From contig NC_090945.1 of the NCBI RefSeq assembly GCF_040807025.1, positions 39,797,088 to 39,861,087 on the forward strand: a stretch of 64,000 nucleotides of DNA, written 5' to 3'. The translations under genes were made by a program, and so were the position numbers. Below the pieces are notes generated by a model. It was not told where the DNA came from and ran no database searches. It saw nothing but the letters and a program-made list of their open reading frames with translations. Of this stretch, positions 51,601 to 62,685 are shown in pieces; positions within the stretch are counted from its first letter, which is position 1; each line of letters opens with the position of its first letter. Source of the stretch: Struthio camelus (lineage: Eukaryota; Chordata; Aves; Struthioniformes; Struthionidae).

Positions 51601-53791
51601 TCAACCTGAAGCTGTATACCTCTCACTTTTTATTCTTCGTTCTCAGGGTTGGCTCCTCTTTGTACTATGTGGCTTTCTGTGTGAACTGGGTGACAAACTT
51701 AAACAGATGCCCTTGAAAATAACAACCTAAATGAACAATTATTAAACTTCCTATGCATCTTCATTCTTCCTTGCTTAGGGAAGATGAATGAACAGGTTGC
51801 AATGAATCAACTGTACCGGCATTTAGTTTATACTGATTCCAACTCATTTTAATCCTTTAATAGGGAACCTAGGCTGTACTGTTTACCCATTCAGATCAGA
51901 CAGTTTTTGGTGATGGTTATTAGGTGATCCGGCGGACAGCTAGTGGGCTCTTCCACGGGGAATAGAGCATGGAGAACCATGCTCTCTTCTTTCCGTCGTC
52001 CTCCTAACCTAATACTTTTTTCGTATTACCTGTTTAATTGTACTTACAAATTACCTTGTGATATGTTCACGGCCAAGTACTAAGGTCTTATGGCTGCCAT
52101 GGGAAATAGTAAGAAACTGTTCAGAATTTGATGGTAGTAGTTATGATCTGAGCTCTAGGTCTAGGTTTGAATTTTATGCCACTAAGCTGGTAAAGACTAC
52201 TGTTGTCTTTACAACAATAAAGTGGCTAAAGTTTTTATCAGAATGAACAGTAGAGAGTGAATCCACTAGTAGGAAGTGATAATGCTGGCTAGGTAAAATA
52301 ACTGGGAATAATGACAGAAATTGTCTCCTTTTCAGTAAGCTCTGCTGCCTCTCACTGTAGCATGCACAGTCAGCAGCTCCTGCTCAGCTTGTACCCACTG
52401 CCACGTATCTGATACTACCTTGTGGCAAGGGCCTGAGGCCAGTGTCAGACAGACCATTTGGCACAGGATCCACTGACATCACCTGCAGCACATGCTATGT
52501 GGCTTGCAGGGTGCCAAGCCATAGACTATCTCATTAGGTGATTCAGATACCTGTAGCACAGGCACTAGACCACCACAGTAAGTAACCTGCTTTTGGATCA
52601 GGCACCCCAAAGAAATATAGACGTAGCCTTAGCATCCCCATTGCTTCTGTACATCAGAATAAGAGTGATGGCCAACAATGTTTTTTTTTTTCCATATTGC
52701 AAAGCCGTTTGAATGATATTGGCTGTAGACTTGTCTTAAAACCATGAGAAAATTTATCGACACAAGACTTGCTTATATCCTAAGGCATAAGCAGGACTCT
52801 GCATAGCTGTGTATTTCATTTCAAGAGAATTCTTGTTATGAGCACACTGTTCAAAAAAAGACAGAGAATTAGTTCTTTGAGTATCTAGAAAATATGCATT
52901 TTGGTTACAGGGTAAAGTGTTGTTATTACTGACACTGTAGGATTTTTTCCTGAGTGAATGATGCGTTAACATCGTTTGTGCTTAGTGTTTTTTTCTTTTT
53001 TGATTCATACATTAATTCTAATCACATTTTGATAACATTACTGCATCTTGCACAACTCCTATATACTGCAGTAATTGTTTGGAAGCTTAAGTACAACTAT
53101 CAATATTTATCCATAAAGAGTGGCAATGTTGTTGACCCAGAAAATCACTGGGTTTAGTGGACCTATATGTGAAATAACAAAATGATTGGAATTAGCAAGA
53201 CGAATGAATAGTTCAGTTAATAGGCCTTCCAGTATTTTACTAGCTGAAACATTAATTCTGATGCCAGGTTCATGTGATATTCTGAGCTAGCTTTCAGTAC
53301 TCCATCACATCTGAAAATATTTACAACAAACATAGCACCTACATTCAAAGCATTGAGAAGACCAAAAAGTGACAATATTCTTGCCTGCACTGGTGCATGA
53401 GTTTATGGGTCACCAAGGTTACCAAATAAATAGCTTTTTTTTATCCTTTTCAGTAAATAGTATATAAACATTACATTAGGTTCTGTCCTGTTTTATAAAG
53501 AATATATGAAGAATTTTTGAAAGTCTACACTTGTAGTAACAATTAGTGATTGATTCATATTTAATCAAGATGTTTCATTTTTCTTACAGGTTGTTAAAGG
53601 ACTATCCAGGTTTTGTGTTCACACCTCGCTCAAGAGAAGAACTTCCACCAAATTTTCCCAGCGATATCCCTGGAATTTGTTATTTTCTGGATGCTTATAT
53701 TCAAGGAACAAACTCACAGACTTGGTTTCAAAAGAGAGATTTTGGAGATGGCAATGCCAATTTCTTGGGTGAGGAAACAGGAATAGACTAA
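39416..53791 (+). CDS. GUCY1A1: GUCY1A1, soluble guanylate cyclase subunit alpha1 (8 coding exons, complete)
   Basis: Joins 39416-39664, 42947-43008, 44446-44504, 45596-46305, 47916-48401, 48903-49046, 51169-51323 and 53590-53791. All junctions are GT-AG and all phases agree, giving 688 residues plus stop (mammalian alpha1 is about 690). The protein pairs with beta1 to form the cytosolic NO receptor that makes cGMP from GTP. By position: a variable N-terminus (1-83); an H-NOX-like domain (about 85-260) that does not bind heme in alpha subunits; a PAS-like H-NOBA domain (about 270-410); a signalling coiled coil (about 417-452, [15 protein letters not shown] onward); and a class III cyclase domain (about 455-675). 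The metal-binding aspartates are present: D484 in LFSDIVGF and D528 in ETIGDAY. C242 in CFHNDC appears to match the S-nitrosation cysteine described in mammals. The start is [17 protein letters not shown], near-identical to the mammalian start. Identity is essentially certain. Confidence 0.97.
39665..42946 (+). other. GUCY1A1: GUCY1A1 intron 2
   Basis: 3.3 kb of AT-rich sequence with an AT microsatellite at 42,091-42,120. Around 41,430-41,480 GACGTCAATGAGTTGCACATGG may be another palindromic relic. The open frame at 40,554-40,868 is hydrophobic AT-rich noise. The acceptor is TTCTTTCTTCCCCAG. Confidence 0.85.
42947..43008 (+). CDS. GUCY1A1: GUCY1A1 exon 3 (residues 84-104)
   Basis: This 62-nt exon is too short for ordinary ORF detection. 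It encodes [20 protein letters not shown] and two bases of the next Arg codon, matching the alpha1 family. Acceptor CCCCAG, consensus donor CAG|GTAAGT. Confidence 0.95.
43009..44445 (+). other. GUCY1A1: GUCY1A1 intron 3
   Basis: 1.4 kb, AT-rich. GGGCTTGATTTTCAGCACTCCTCAG at 43,588-43,612 resembles an arm of a sauropsid palindromic relic. Nothing coding seen. Confidence 0.85.
44446..44504 (+). CDS. GUCY1A1: GUCY1A1 exon 4 (residues 104-124)
   Basis: This 59-nt exon completes the split Arg and encodes [19 protein letters not shown], ending in phase 1 at CAG|GTAATG. NTGD is where the family varies; REDFEK is conserved. Confidence 0.95.
44505..45595 (+). other. GUCY1A1: GUCY1A1 intron 4
   Basis: 1.1 kb with no other gene seen. 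A T-rich low-complexity run lies at about 45,230-45,280, and a GC-richer patch (AGGGCCCTGAGGGCCCTGG) lies just before exon 5. Confidence 0.85.
45596..46305 (+). CDS. GUCY1A1: GUCY1A1 exon 5 (residues 124-360): H-NOX-like and H-NOBA domains
   Basis: The largest exon (710 nt). It encodes [68 protein letters not shown] and [12 protein letters not shown], all landmark alpha1 segments. Acceptor CATGCAG, phase 1 in; donor ATG|GTAAGC, phase 0 out. Human has a Cys, by my recollection, where this sequence has Ser174 in GHSQEAGK. Confidence 0.97.
46306..47915 (+). other. GUCY1A1: GUCY1A1 intron 5
   Basis: 1.6 kb AT-rich intron ending CTGTTTCAG. No other gene or recognisable repeat family. Confidence 0.85.
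47916..48401 (+). CDS. GUCY1A1: GUCY1A1 exon 6 (residues 361-522): coiled coil and start of cyclase domain
   Basis: 486 nt, phase 0 at both ends. Contains [19 protein letters not shown], the invariant [20 protein letters not shown], the signalling helix and [17 protein letters not shown] with metal ligand D484. Against the mammalian protein as I remember it, two positions in [10 protein letters not shown] (Phe, Gly) are Cys in human. Donor AAG|GTACAG. Confidence 0.97.
48402..48902 (+). other. GUCY1A1: GUCY1A1 intron 6
   Basis: 501 nt, the shortest intron of the gene. Nothing else seen. Confidence 0.9.
48903..49046 (+). CDS. GUCY1A1: GUCY1A1 exon 7 (residues 523-570): catalytic core
   Basis: 144 nt, phase 0 at both ends, from [17 protein letters not shown] (metal ligand D528) to SPHGEPIK. 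The family-consistent junction IK|MRIG requires the poor donor AAG|GTCATA. A better donor, AAG|GTAAAAG, lies 36 nt downstream in the same frame (exon end 49,082) and would add 12 residues. Confidence 0.93.
49047..51168 (+). other. GUCY1A1: GUCY1A1 intron 7
   Basis: 2.1 kb. Contains the alternative donor at 49,083 and a (GGTT)n microsatellite at 49,101-49,122. The acceptor is TTTATTTAAAG, with AAG rather than CAG. Confidence 0.85.
49101..49122. repeat. (GGTT)n microsatellite
   Basis: About five GGTT units just 19 bp downstream of the alternative exon 7 donor. In RNA it would be a GU-rich run, a type known to bind CELF-family or TDP-43-like splicing regulators; the link is inference. Confidence 0.85.
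51169..51323 (+). CDS. GUCY1A1: GUCY1A1 exon 8 (residues 571-622)
   Basis: 155 nt encoding [38 protein letters not shown] and the [11 protein letters not shown] segment of the cyclase fold. Donor CAG|GTACAG, phase 2. The frame stays open for 82 more codons into intron 8. Confidence 0.96.
51324..53589 (+). other. GUCY1A1: GUCY1A1 intron 8
   Basis: 2.3 kb. Starts with an in-frame open extension ending at TAA 51,571-51,573, which overlaps an AATAAA hexamer (51,569-51,574). The rest is unremarkable. The acceptor is TTTTTCTTACAG. Confidence 0.85.
53590..53791 (+). CDS. GUCY1A1: GUCY1A1 exon 9, C-terminus (residues 622-688)
   Basis: Completes Arg622 and encodes [20 protein letters not shown] and the tail [12 protein letters not shown], ending with TAA at 53,789-53,791. 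The C-terminal NANFLG and GID are typical of alpha1. Confidence 0.97.
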
Positions 53792-54670
53792 AGTGTACAT
53801 TTACAAGTGTATAGAGTCATTTTATAAATATTCCAATTTTTTGTATAAATTGAAAATTTTAAAAAACGTATGAAACATGAAAGCACTTTAGATTGTTAAC
53901 ACCTGAACGCCAGTATTAAAATTTTAGGAAGTATGTCACTGACTACTTTTTCTTTTTCTTTTTCATAAGAAATATAGTCACTGAAATAATATTGCAACTT
54001 CATTGTTTAAAACACTACTTAAAAGTACATTGTTTTCCCTGTGGTGATTTGTAAGTGTGTGCTATGTAACAGCTGTCTCAGTTCCACTTGTGCTGAGAAT
54101 TCTAGACGTATTGTATGTGCAGTGTGTCAGGAAGCGTAATGTGCAAGTGATGCTGTCACATGCAGTGTTGTGAGCTGGTGCTTACCAATGACGATTAAAA
54201 ATATATTTTCTTAGTGACTCCATAAGAAAAATATCATAGAAATAGTGTCATTGCTATCACATACTCCTTCCAGTGCATCGTTTGGGTCCCATCCTAGAAG
54301 TTGCTGACCATTTCCTAACAGTTACCAGAGTCAATTCGTTGAATGTGCTCAGCATCTTCTGGATAAGGCTGTTAATTGAAACTAATATACATATACATAG
54401 CAGAGTTTGCTGCCTACTGTTTCCTGACCTGTATTTTCTTTGTGCATAAAATGAATATTTACAGATTAAAACACTGTATAATCATAGCTAAAGTCTCTGT
54501 AGTCACCAAACAATATTTTAGTTCTTGGAGTTTTTAAACCATACTTTACAAAAAATAATAACAACTTGCTATTTTGTATTATAGCAATAAATGTTTTTTT
54601 TTTTCTGTTGCCATTTAAAATGGAAATGTTTTAAAGGAGCGTAATAAAACATGCTTTGGAGTGTTTACCT
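53792..54670 (+). other. GUCY1A1: GUCY1A1 3'UTR (proximal form)
   Basis: About 880 nt of AT-rich sequence from the stop codon to just beyond the AATAAA at 54,643. A longer form is possible: other AATAAA hexamers occur downstream, for example at 56,633-56,638 followed by a U/GU-rich stretch. Confidence 0.6.
54586..54648 (+). terminator. GUCY1A1: Polyadenylation signals, two AATAAA hexamers
   Basis: AATAAA at 54,586-54,591 is followed closely by a T-rich run. A second, at 54,643-54,648, is followed by a GTGTTT element about 15 bp later. Either or both could serve GUCY1A1; the second has the better downstream context. Confidence 0.6.
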
Positions 54671-55523
54671 AGAAAAGAAATCCCAGTTAGACTGCATAAT
54701 ACGGAACTGAAAGACACTGGTTTAAAGCTATGATCCTTATTCAAGGAGAGCAACATGGACATGACATGGTATCTAAAACGCCTATGGTACACTCACTTTG
54801 AAGTCATCGGGGGAACTAGAGGTGAAAGGAAACACTTTAAAATATATGAACGCATACATGAAGTATTAGTATTACTACAGCAGAAGCCTGTCCATAGCAG
54901 ATGGTGGAATGTGCATGGAGACCCCTGAGGGGTCTGCCTCTGGTGTGGGCAGAACAGCATTAGCTACTGAGACCTGAATTTAGGATTCTGCCTCTGTAAA
55001 AAGCAGATTCACCTGCACTGGTATTTGTCTGTGTGGCACAGTTTTGCCCCAACTGCAGGCTGGAGAACTACACTGGTTACACATATACAAGTATTTCCAG
55101 TAGTATCAACTGCTATCAGTTATTACTCTCTTATTTTTAGCATACCAAGCCATTTAAGTCTTCATACTGCTTGTCACTGAATGAGATTTCCTCTGTGAAT
55201 ATTTATAGGGAGAAATTATATAAGATTAAGCTGCCATCTTGTTAATTTTCTGACCCTGACTGTTTCGTTTCTGAAGCTATATTGGTTTTATCCTTTGGTT
55301 TTGCAACAGTACCTTTTACAGAATATGTACCATCAGAGCCTGAGAAAGGTCCTTACAAGGGATCTACTATTAAGAACATTTTAAAAGCGTATTTTAATTC
55401 ATAGTTTCCTGTAAGCATCATTTGAAAGAGACTTGAAGCACTGTATCCTGCTATTGCTTGAGATGTCCTAAATCCATCCAAGACACTTAGAACTGTGTGA
55501 CACAAAAAGGAAACTTAAAGAGA

Positions 55524-55565
55524 GTATATATACATATGCATACACACACACACACACATACACGT
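55524..55565. repeat. (TA)n/(CA)n compound microsatellite
   Basis: TATATATACATATGCATA runs into about nine CA units, then TACACGTAC. Confidence 0.85.
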
Positions 55566-55771
55566 ACTGTTTTAATAGCAGTGTTTCAAGAAAACAAGAA
55601 CTTTGCAAGTCTTGGCGAGTGATCTTTGCAGTATTATTTTGGTGGGAAGTTTTTGTTCTACTGGCTTAAAATAATATCCACAGATTAGTAGTAGTCCCAT
55701 GTGGGTGCTTCTAGACTTAATAACGTGAGGAAATCATATTACTGACTCTTCAGTAGTAGGCTCATGATATT

Positions 55772-55830
55772 AAGGCAAGATCCAGTAACTACTGAAGTCA
55801 GTATGAATCTATCCCTAAGTCATCTATTGA
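55772..55830. repeat. Possible palindromic relic fragment
   Basis: GGCAAGATCCAGTAACTACTGAAGTCAGTATGAAT resembles the GATCCA and TGAAGTCAATGG blocks of sauropsid palindromic relics. Short and diverged. Confidence 0.35.
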
Positions 55831-56166
55831 ACATTAAAAAAGAATAGACTTTTAAATAAAAAGGATTACTTTCCCTATATCTACAGAACAGGAAGAACTC
55901 GTAGGAATGAATTCCATTTTATCCCTGGAACTGTTCCTGAACTGCAGGATGTCAGTGGAGGTTCCTGATCCCTTCCTAAGTGTATCTCTGCAAAATACAA
56001 TTTGCCATAGGATAAAGTTCTTATTGCAGACCAAATTCATTTTTCTATGTTTCTTTTTATAACTCTTTTTAATATGCCCTAGGCTACATTATCAGCGAGG
56101 ATAAATTGCTGTAGAATTCCTTTTTATTTAAGTGACCTTTTTTCTGAAAATGTCAAAACATTCCCA

Positions 56167-56312
56167 CGCCTTCTTCAGCTTTAGTTCAGAAAAGCATCCT
56201 GATAAGGTGCTTAAGCATACACAGAAATTTAAGCAATATGCCTGAATCCCAGTGAGGTAAATAGGATTTAGGCACATATTTAAGGCATTGATTTAGGAAA
56301 GTGCTGTAAAGC
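56167..56312. repeat. Ancient palindromic repeat relic
   Basis: TTCAGAAAAGCATCC, GGTGCTTAAGCATAC, a centre CCCAGTGAGGTAAATAGGATTTAGGCACA, and TTTAGGAAAGTGCTGTAAAGC. This matches the same arm logic (AAGCACTTAAGCA on both sides of a centre) as the element at 39,013. Confidence 0.5.
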
Positions 56313-56807
56313 ATTCCTGTGTCCAGATTTCTTCTGTGAAACAAAACAAGTCTATGTTTAGCTTTAAGTACAACTTTAAAGAATTTAAGTCTCACTGAAG
56401 CTGCTCTTCTGTTTAACTTCTTTGCTGAATTAATACGTACTTAATATGTGCCAATTATTTTTAACTAATCTTTATACTTAGATCTTAACTAAATTTTTCA
56501 CTTCTTAACTAATCTTTTCACTTAAATTAAAGGCAATGGAAAGAAAGGAATCAGAAAGCTAATAAGCAAATTTTTGAGTTAAACAAAAGCAAGACAATTT
56601 AACTGATACAGTATTGAGGGATTTTGCAAGCAAATAAAACAGTTCTTTTTAAGCTGATGTCTTGTATATTATTATGTTGGCTCATACAATGAAAGTTTTC
56701 AGAAATTAAGCAAAGCTATTGATATAAAAATAGCTTAATATTGTGCCCAGAAACATTTTTTGTTATGGGAATTTTTATTTTATTATCTCATGAAGATTCT
56801 GTGGGGC

Positions 56808-56918
56808 TGATTTTTGTTTGCATTTACACTCTGTCATGGACGATATGCTTATAACATACCCTAAGTTCTCTGCTGAAGAGCTGTAAATGGCCTTTGGAGT
56901 AAATAAGAATTGGGTCCT
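56808..56918. repeat. Possible palindromic relic
   Basis: GGGGCTGATTTTTG, GCATTTACACTC, then GCTGTAAATGGCCTTTGGAGTAAATAAGAATTGGG has opposed GTAAAT/ATTTAC blocks and terminal CTGATT/AATTGG arms, like another common sauropsid relic family. Identified by eye only. Confidence 0.35.
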
Positions 56919-59040
56919 CCGAATGTAACAGTGATATAGCTAAAGTAAAAGATACAGCAAAAGAATTCCTTTAACTGTACTTCATTCAGTCAAGACCTGA
57001 CAGGATTTCAGGGAGATGCTGGAAGAATTTTGTCAGTGCTGGTGCCAGAGGAAGTGCAATGTTGGTGTTTTCTTCCTCCCTGAACTACTCTGCAAAAACA
57101 AAGTGAACAAAAACTCACAGAAACTGACAAAACAATGAAGTGCACAGATAGTCCAGCCCTAGGCCAGATCTACTTCCTTCTGTGAAATCACACAAAGGAG
57201 GAAATCAGACCTCCCCAAAGCCAGTTTATTTCTCCCCCTTTTCCCCATTTTCTCCCATTCTTTCCTTTGCATTCTCTGCAGAAAGAGTTGCAACAGAGCA
57301 CGGGAGGCAAAATCAGTATTTCCAGCTGAAAGCAGAAAGCCATCTGAATGAAGGGGAATTTCTCTTGAACCTTGGCAAAGGGACCCTTTTTCAAACCCCA
57401 CCCATCCTATAATCTAGTGGGCTATGCTAGCTGCTACCATTTTTTATGCCTGCTCATTGTTCTGTAAAAGCAGTGGAAGTGGAGTATTTGTTTCCTGGAA
57501 TAGCAATAATTCTTGTGGCTATTTGCCATATAGCATACAAGGGACTATGTTACTTTCAAAGCCCTGCTCCAGTTTATCAGGAGTCAGCTTGCCAGGAACC
57601 AAATGAACTTTGAGGCTCTTTCTGAAATGAAAACTTGGACTTTGTTTTCTACCTCTGAAACCTGCAAGATGTGTGTCACCAGCAGGCTTAAGACATCCCT
57701 AAAACCATCTCTGGTGGTATGGCTGCTCACAGCTGCATAGGGAGGAGAAAAACCAGACAAAAGCATTTTTTGTTTGATTCCCCAATCCTATTTGCATGAA
57801 TTCACTCGCAAGCCTTTTCTGCAGAACACAGACTCACAGACTCGCTGTCTTATGTTATTCAGCAATGCTCAGATGCTGAAGAACAAATAAAAGATGGAGG
57901 ATAATCAATTGTTCTGGAACCTCTGCTAAATGCAGACACAACAGTTTTAAGAGATGTACTCCCTGAGCGCAAACACTAGGATCTGAATGTTAACTATGCA
58001 GTTAGGCTGGAACATGAAGCTGGAGAGCCAATCAAAGAAATAATAAACTGTGAAAGAATCTAAAACAAAGTAAACAACTTTACGTAAAGTTTCGCATCTC
58101 TCATGTTTCAGCAGATTTTTGATGCTGGCAGTAGTCAAGTGGAGCCAGCAGTTTCCTAATCTACATGGAAATAAGCACGTTGCTTTGCAGCTCCATTATA
58201 GGGCATCATTTGAAGGTTCATGCTGAAATTGTTTCTCATCTTCTGAATAGTACGAGGGTACAGATTTCTCAAACTGAGATAATGCTGCTACTACACCAAC
58301 AAATGCCACATTTACAAGGGTATTCTGCACACAAGGCATGTAATGGGAAATAACTTAGTGGAATACATGCAGTAACTTCCCAGGGATGTGCAAAGATTAA
58401 GTCATTGAAACACTTTCACTCTTTTAGATCTGTTCAGCCCAAACAACACCTGCAAAGATATATCAAGGATGATAATGCTCCTAGGATCACTGGACTACGA
58501 GTCTATAACAATCAACAGAAGTCTTTCTACTATTGCGTATGGTGTTCCAGAAGATTTGGTGATAAGATGCAGCTCCAGATTGCTAACTTTACTATTTACT
58601 GTTGCTAACTGTAACCCTTACAGGAGGATTTAAGACAGTCCACAGTGTTTCAACCCATCTAAACGGGTTACTGCTTCACAGAACACCATAACATCCTGAT
58701 GGCTGTTTCAGTTATGGCCTATCAATAGCGGTATTAGAAACAGAACTGAATGGCATGTTGCTTCAGTAGAAAAATTACAGATGTGATCTTAGAAAAATAA
58801 ATACATATCTGTGCACCTTAGAAATAAATTATGGCAATCCCAAATGTCAAGTCTCAGACCATTATGATTTGAAACAGATGAACAGAAAACATCCACAATT
58901 AATGTTGATGTTGGTAAAGTAATTCAATCTTCAATAAGTGAAATCCAGCAATACCATATAAGGCTGTATTTTTATTCAGGCTTTTAGTAACAATATAAAC
59001 TGTAAGAGCAAAGTCTAAAGTAAAAAATGCAAGTTATTAA

Positions 59041-59640
59041 AATACTTGCTTTGTTTTAGAGCGCTTGCGTATTAATACAAACCACATTGAACTGAACGTA
59101 GAGGTTACTGGCCAGCTAGTGGCTTTCTCAGAGTTACTGTCTCAGCAACTGTCCTTTCGAAAATACAGCACAAAAGGATCCTCTGCTACTTTTTACTTTC
59201 ATGGAACTCAACAGCAATTCCCAAATGGAGTTAACATCCCATATCAGGAAAAAACATGCACACCACCACCTAAAAAGTACTTGCTTTCCTCTTCCAGTCA
59301 CACACAGCAATCCTTTTGGCTTTTTGCTGGCCAATGCAGGAAACTCCTGCTGATGAGTAAGCAAGGGTTCAGGGGACACACCAGAGAGAAGCTGCCCTGC
59401 GAGATTTCAATTACAGAAAACTCTGCTGGGCTCCTTTCACTCCAGCAACCCATCCCATGCATGTCCCTGTTGTGGCTCAGCCACCGTCCTGCTCTTGAAT
59501 ACCAAATAGCTGCTGGACAAGAGGTCAAGAGCTGTATCCAGCGCATGAGGGGTCCCAAAATGGGAATGAGATTGTATGCTATAGTGAATGAGCTACAGAC
59601 TTTATGGAAATGCATCAGATACAGCTCAACAGTTGAGTGA
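59041..59640 (+). other. Unexplained 200-codon open frame, probably not a gene
   Basis: Open for 600 nt from just after a TAA to TGA 59,638-59,640, with an acceptor-like CTTTGTTTTAG at 59,059. The translation (for example FAGQCRKLLLMSKQGFRGH) resembles nothing I know. There is no ATG near its start, and its first in-frame methionine is about 119 codons in. The opposite strand is also open over 59,298-59,654, which suggests local stop-codon poverty rather than coding. Confidence 0.25.
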
Positions 59641-61279
59641 TGTGCACAATGCATGTGACCTGACAGTCCTGATACTGGTAGGGTTGGGCCCTGAAAGCAC
59701 AGTCCAGTATTAACAGCTTAAAAGTCTCACATGTACTTTATTTTGTTGATTTAGAACCTGCTCTTTAACTGAAACCAAAATGCCAAAGACCTACCAGATA
59801 ATCTTCTAGATTCAGCAGGCACCTGGAATGCAGGATGGTCTCTCTCAGCAAATTGGTTGGTTGAATTCATTAATTCAGCATTTTCCAAACTTTTAAAAGG
59901 GGAACCCTGTTTTAGAAAACGAAATCAATCACTGTCTGCCTCATCTCTGCCTACACTGTTAATAGTCTACCCATTTTCATACTACATTTTACAAATCTCA
60001 CCTCAGATGCCAGAGCTTCCACTTGTATAACGGCTTACCACCACGAATAGGTTGCAAACACAACCTAGCAAGCCTGAACCAAAGCAAAAGAAGAAAGGCA
60101 ATTTCATAATTGTATGACGCAATTTTGACCTTTGCAGATATCAGCACTTTGAAAAAAGAATGAGCAAGTAGGTTCCCTTGAAACTTGAGCAGAGCAAGGA
60201 TGTTGTCTACACTGACTCTCAATCCAGCCACGTCCCTTCCTAGCCCTGTGCCAGCACAGCCCTGCCAGGGATGTGCTGGCAGGACTTCCTTGCCATTTTG
60301 CATCCACCAAATCATTTTACAGGTGTGTGAAGGCTATACAACATCAGAGGGGAAAACTCCTAGGTGTTGTCTTAGATTCTTCCTGTAGTGTAGACTCACT
60401 ACCACCAGTAGGCACACAAAGATTGTAAAGGGCTATAACATTAGTGCTGTAGGACATTTTTCCCATTGCAAAGACCAGAGGTACTCAAATTTTAGTTTAG
60501 TGGTGACAAGTTGATCTTTCCTAAGCTACAGGCAAACATAGCCTATTGTGTGATTACAACAGCATGATTTATTACTTGACCTGTAATGAAGAAATCTGTG
60601 GAGATTAAAGACATTCCTGGACATCTGTATCTTTTTCTTTTGTCTGGTGTTCTGCAAAGGTATCTTCAACTTTTCCTAATAATGTGTTTCTTATCTTCAA
60701 AATTAGAATATTAATTGTATGGTTTTAACTGCCTCAACTGAAATTTGTGTTCTTGGCCACTCTTCAAAACAAGTCTAAAACTGTCTTTCCCAGTACATTT
60801 GGAATTGAATGCAGAATTGACTATTAGGTCTACTTGGCTTAAAAATCGGGTTTATCTCTGCTGTCCTTTGACTGCTCACTGAGATTAGGTTTGCCAGCTT
60901 TCTGGTGCTTATTGACCCCGTAATTTCTCTTCTCACTTACTAGCAGTTTTAACAGATCTTGTCTTAACACAGACTCAAAAGTTCACTAAGCAACAAAGAT
61001 TTCAAAAGATACTAAATGCTGTGATTTGATAATTTGCTTACACTGAAGTTCCAACACATATGCCATCTTTATTTTTTTGTAAAGTATGTGAATAGTTTAA
61101 TCAAACTTCAGACTCATTTTGCAGAAGGCTCTTTCCAGTTTGTTCACACTAAAAATAAATCTAAACAGTTAACACAAGTATTCAAAGGCATATAAATAGG
61201 AGAAACAACTATTTCATGAGTACTTCAATCTTCATATTTTGGCTCATAACCTAAATTGAAACATGGTCTGTTCCAAAAG

Positions 61280-61320
61280 AAATTTGCCGTAGGGGTAAAT
61301 TTGCCTTAGGGGTAAATTTA
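61280..61320. repeat. 17-bp tandem duplication
   Basis: AAATTTGCCKTAGGGGT occurs twice in tandem (61,280-61,296 and 61,297-61,313) with one difference, followed by a partial third AAATTTA. Confidence 0.8.
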
Positions 61321-62664
61321 TACATCACTACTTGCTGCACTGTATCCTGAATCGTTTTTTGAAGAATCTATCCATCTAAGAGCCAAATAAAATGGTTCTT
61401 CTCGTTTGTGAATTTTAGCAGACATTGGAAAATCTATTTTCAGCGTTAGTTAGATATCTTTTGCTGAACTGAAGCCAAAAAATTGTGTGTTCTAATCTGA
61501 TCATTGAAATGTCTATATTTCAAGCACAAACTTCAAAAACAGTAATCCATCCTTGATGGTAGAACAGGAAACTATCTAATCTTGTGTTACTTGTTGCTAT
61601 TTTGCAGTATCATGAATCAGTGGTTGGTCCTGTTGTTTATACAATGCATGTGATTACAGTATTGAAAGTGCACATATTTGTCTCTGGGTATAAGTGTTGC
61701 TATATCTTACTAAGGTCTGAACTTCTTAAATTTCTCTTACAACTAGAAAAAGATAGGAAGTGAAAATCTGGATCCATTAGCATCTACAACTCTACTGACT
61801 TCTATGTAACAGGATCTTTGCCCAAGAACCACTACTATAGTAGGCAAGCAGATATTAGTCCTATAAATCCCTAGATAATTTCATTATCTCGAAAATGTAT
61901 TCCAATTATTTTGAGTGAGCAAAAAAAGTAAGTAATAGATTCCTTATAATTGTTATTTCATACTGAGGCCAGGTCTTTAGACAGTGCAAAGGGGTTTAAT
62001 CTAAATGGGGTTTTAGTGTGCCACATTATCTTTTTTGTTCCATGTACATTATCACAAATGATGACTGTGTTATTTCTGAACTGTCCTTGGCATGTTGTCC
62101 TTCAACCTCTGTTCAAAACTACTGTTGTAATGGTTGTGATTAACTTGGACCCTTTGAGAATCCTTTTTCAGTAGGCTACCACTACGATGCACTGTTTCTT
62201 TTACATGGGCTACTGAAAAGGACCTGCCAACGCAAAGAAAAAATATCAAAAGCATTTATCATGCTAGCTTTCATTCCATTTATCTTTTAAAAATTAATGC
62301 ACAGAAACAGATACATCTGTTATCAGGGTGCCCTTCAGATTTTTCACTTTTTAGGGGGACATTTAGCTTTCTAAAAGCATCGGGGTATGCAAACGGCTGA
62401 AGAAGCATTTCTGTCCCTGCCAAGGCACCGAGGCGCCGACGCCAGCGCGCCCCTGCCCGGACCGACCTACCTAGGCGCGGGCACCCGGCTCGGCCTCCAG
62501 CTCGGCGTCAGGCGGGCCCAGGCTCTCCAGCAGGCCACAGAGCACCGGCAGAGGCGGGGGCGGCTCCCTGCTGACAACGACATCGGGGAAACATCAGAGG
62601 GAGGCACGTGCTCCCGAGACTCCCAGCTAACGCCGTTTTCTATAACACGGTGCCAAACGCACCC

Positions 62665-62685
62665 GGGGGGGGGGGCGGGGAGGGG
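62665..62685 (+). promoter_or_regulatory. G-quadruplex-capable run
   Basis: Eleven G, then C, four G, A, four G on the + strand, enough for a tight four-tier quadruplex with 1-nt loops. It lies about 300 bp upstream of the CCAAT pair. Function is inferred from sequence type only. Confidence 0.5.

Larger units (their letters stand above)
54671..62386. other. Intergenic region between GUCY1A1 and GUCY1B1
   Basis: 7.7 kb without a recognisable gene. It holds three palindromic relics, a CA microsatellite, a small tandem duplication and one 200-codon open frame of unknown meaning, all listed separately. It could contain shared control elements or distal 3'UTR of GUCY1A1. Confidence 0.6.

Noticed and set aside
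53815..54670. AU-rich elements in the GUCY1A1 3'UTR as a stability signal
   Set aside because: A few ATTTA pentamers occur, but the whole region is AT-rich and no clustered or nonamer motif stands out.
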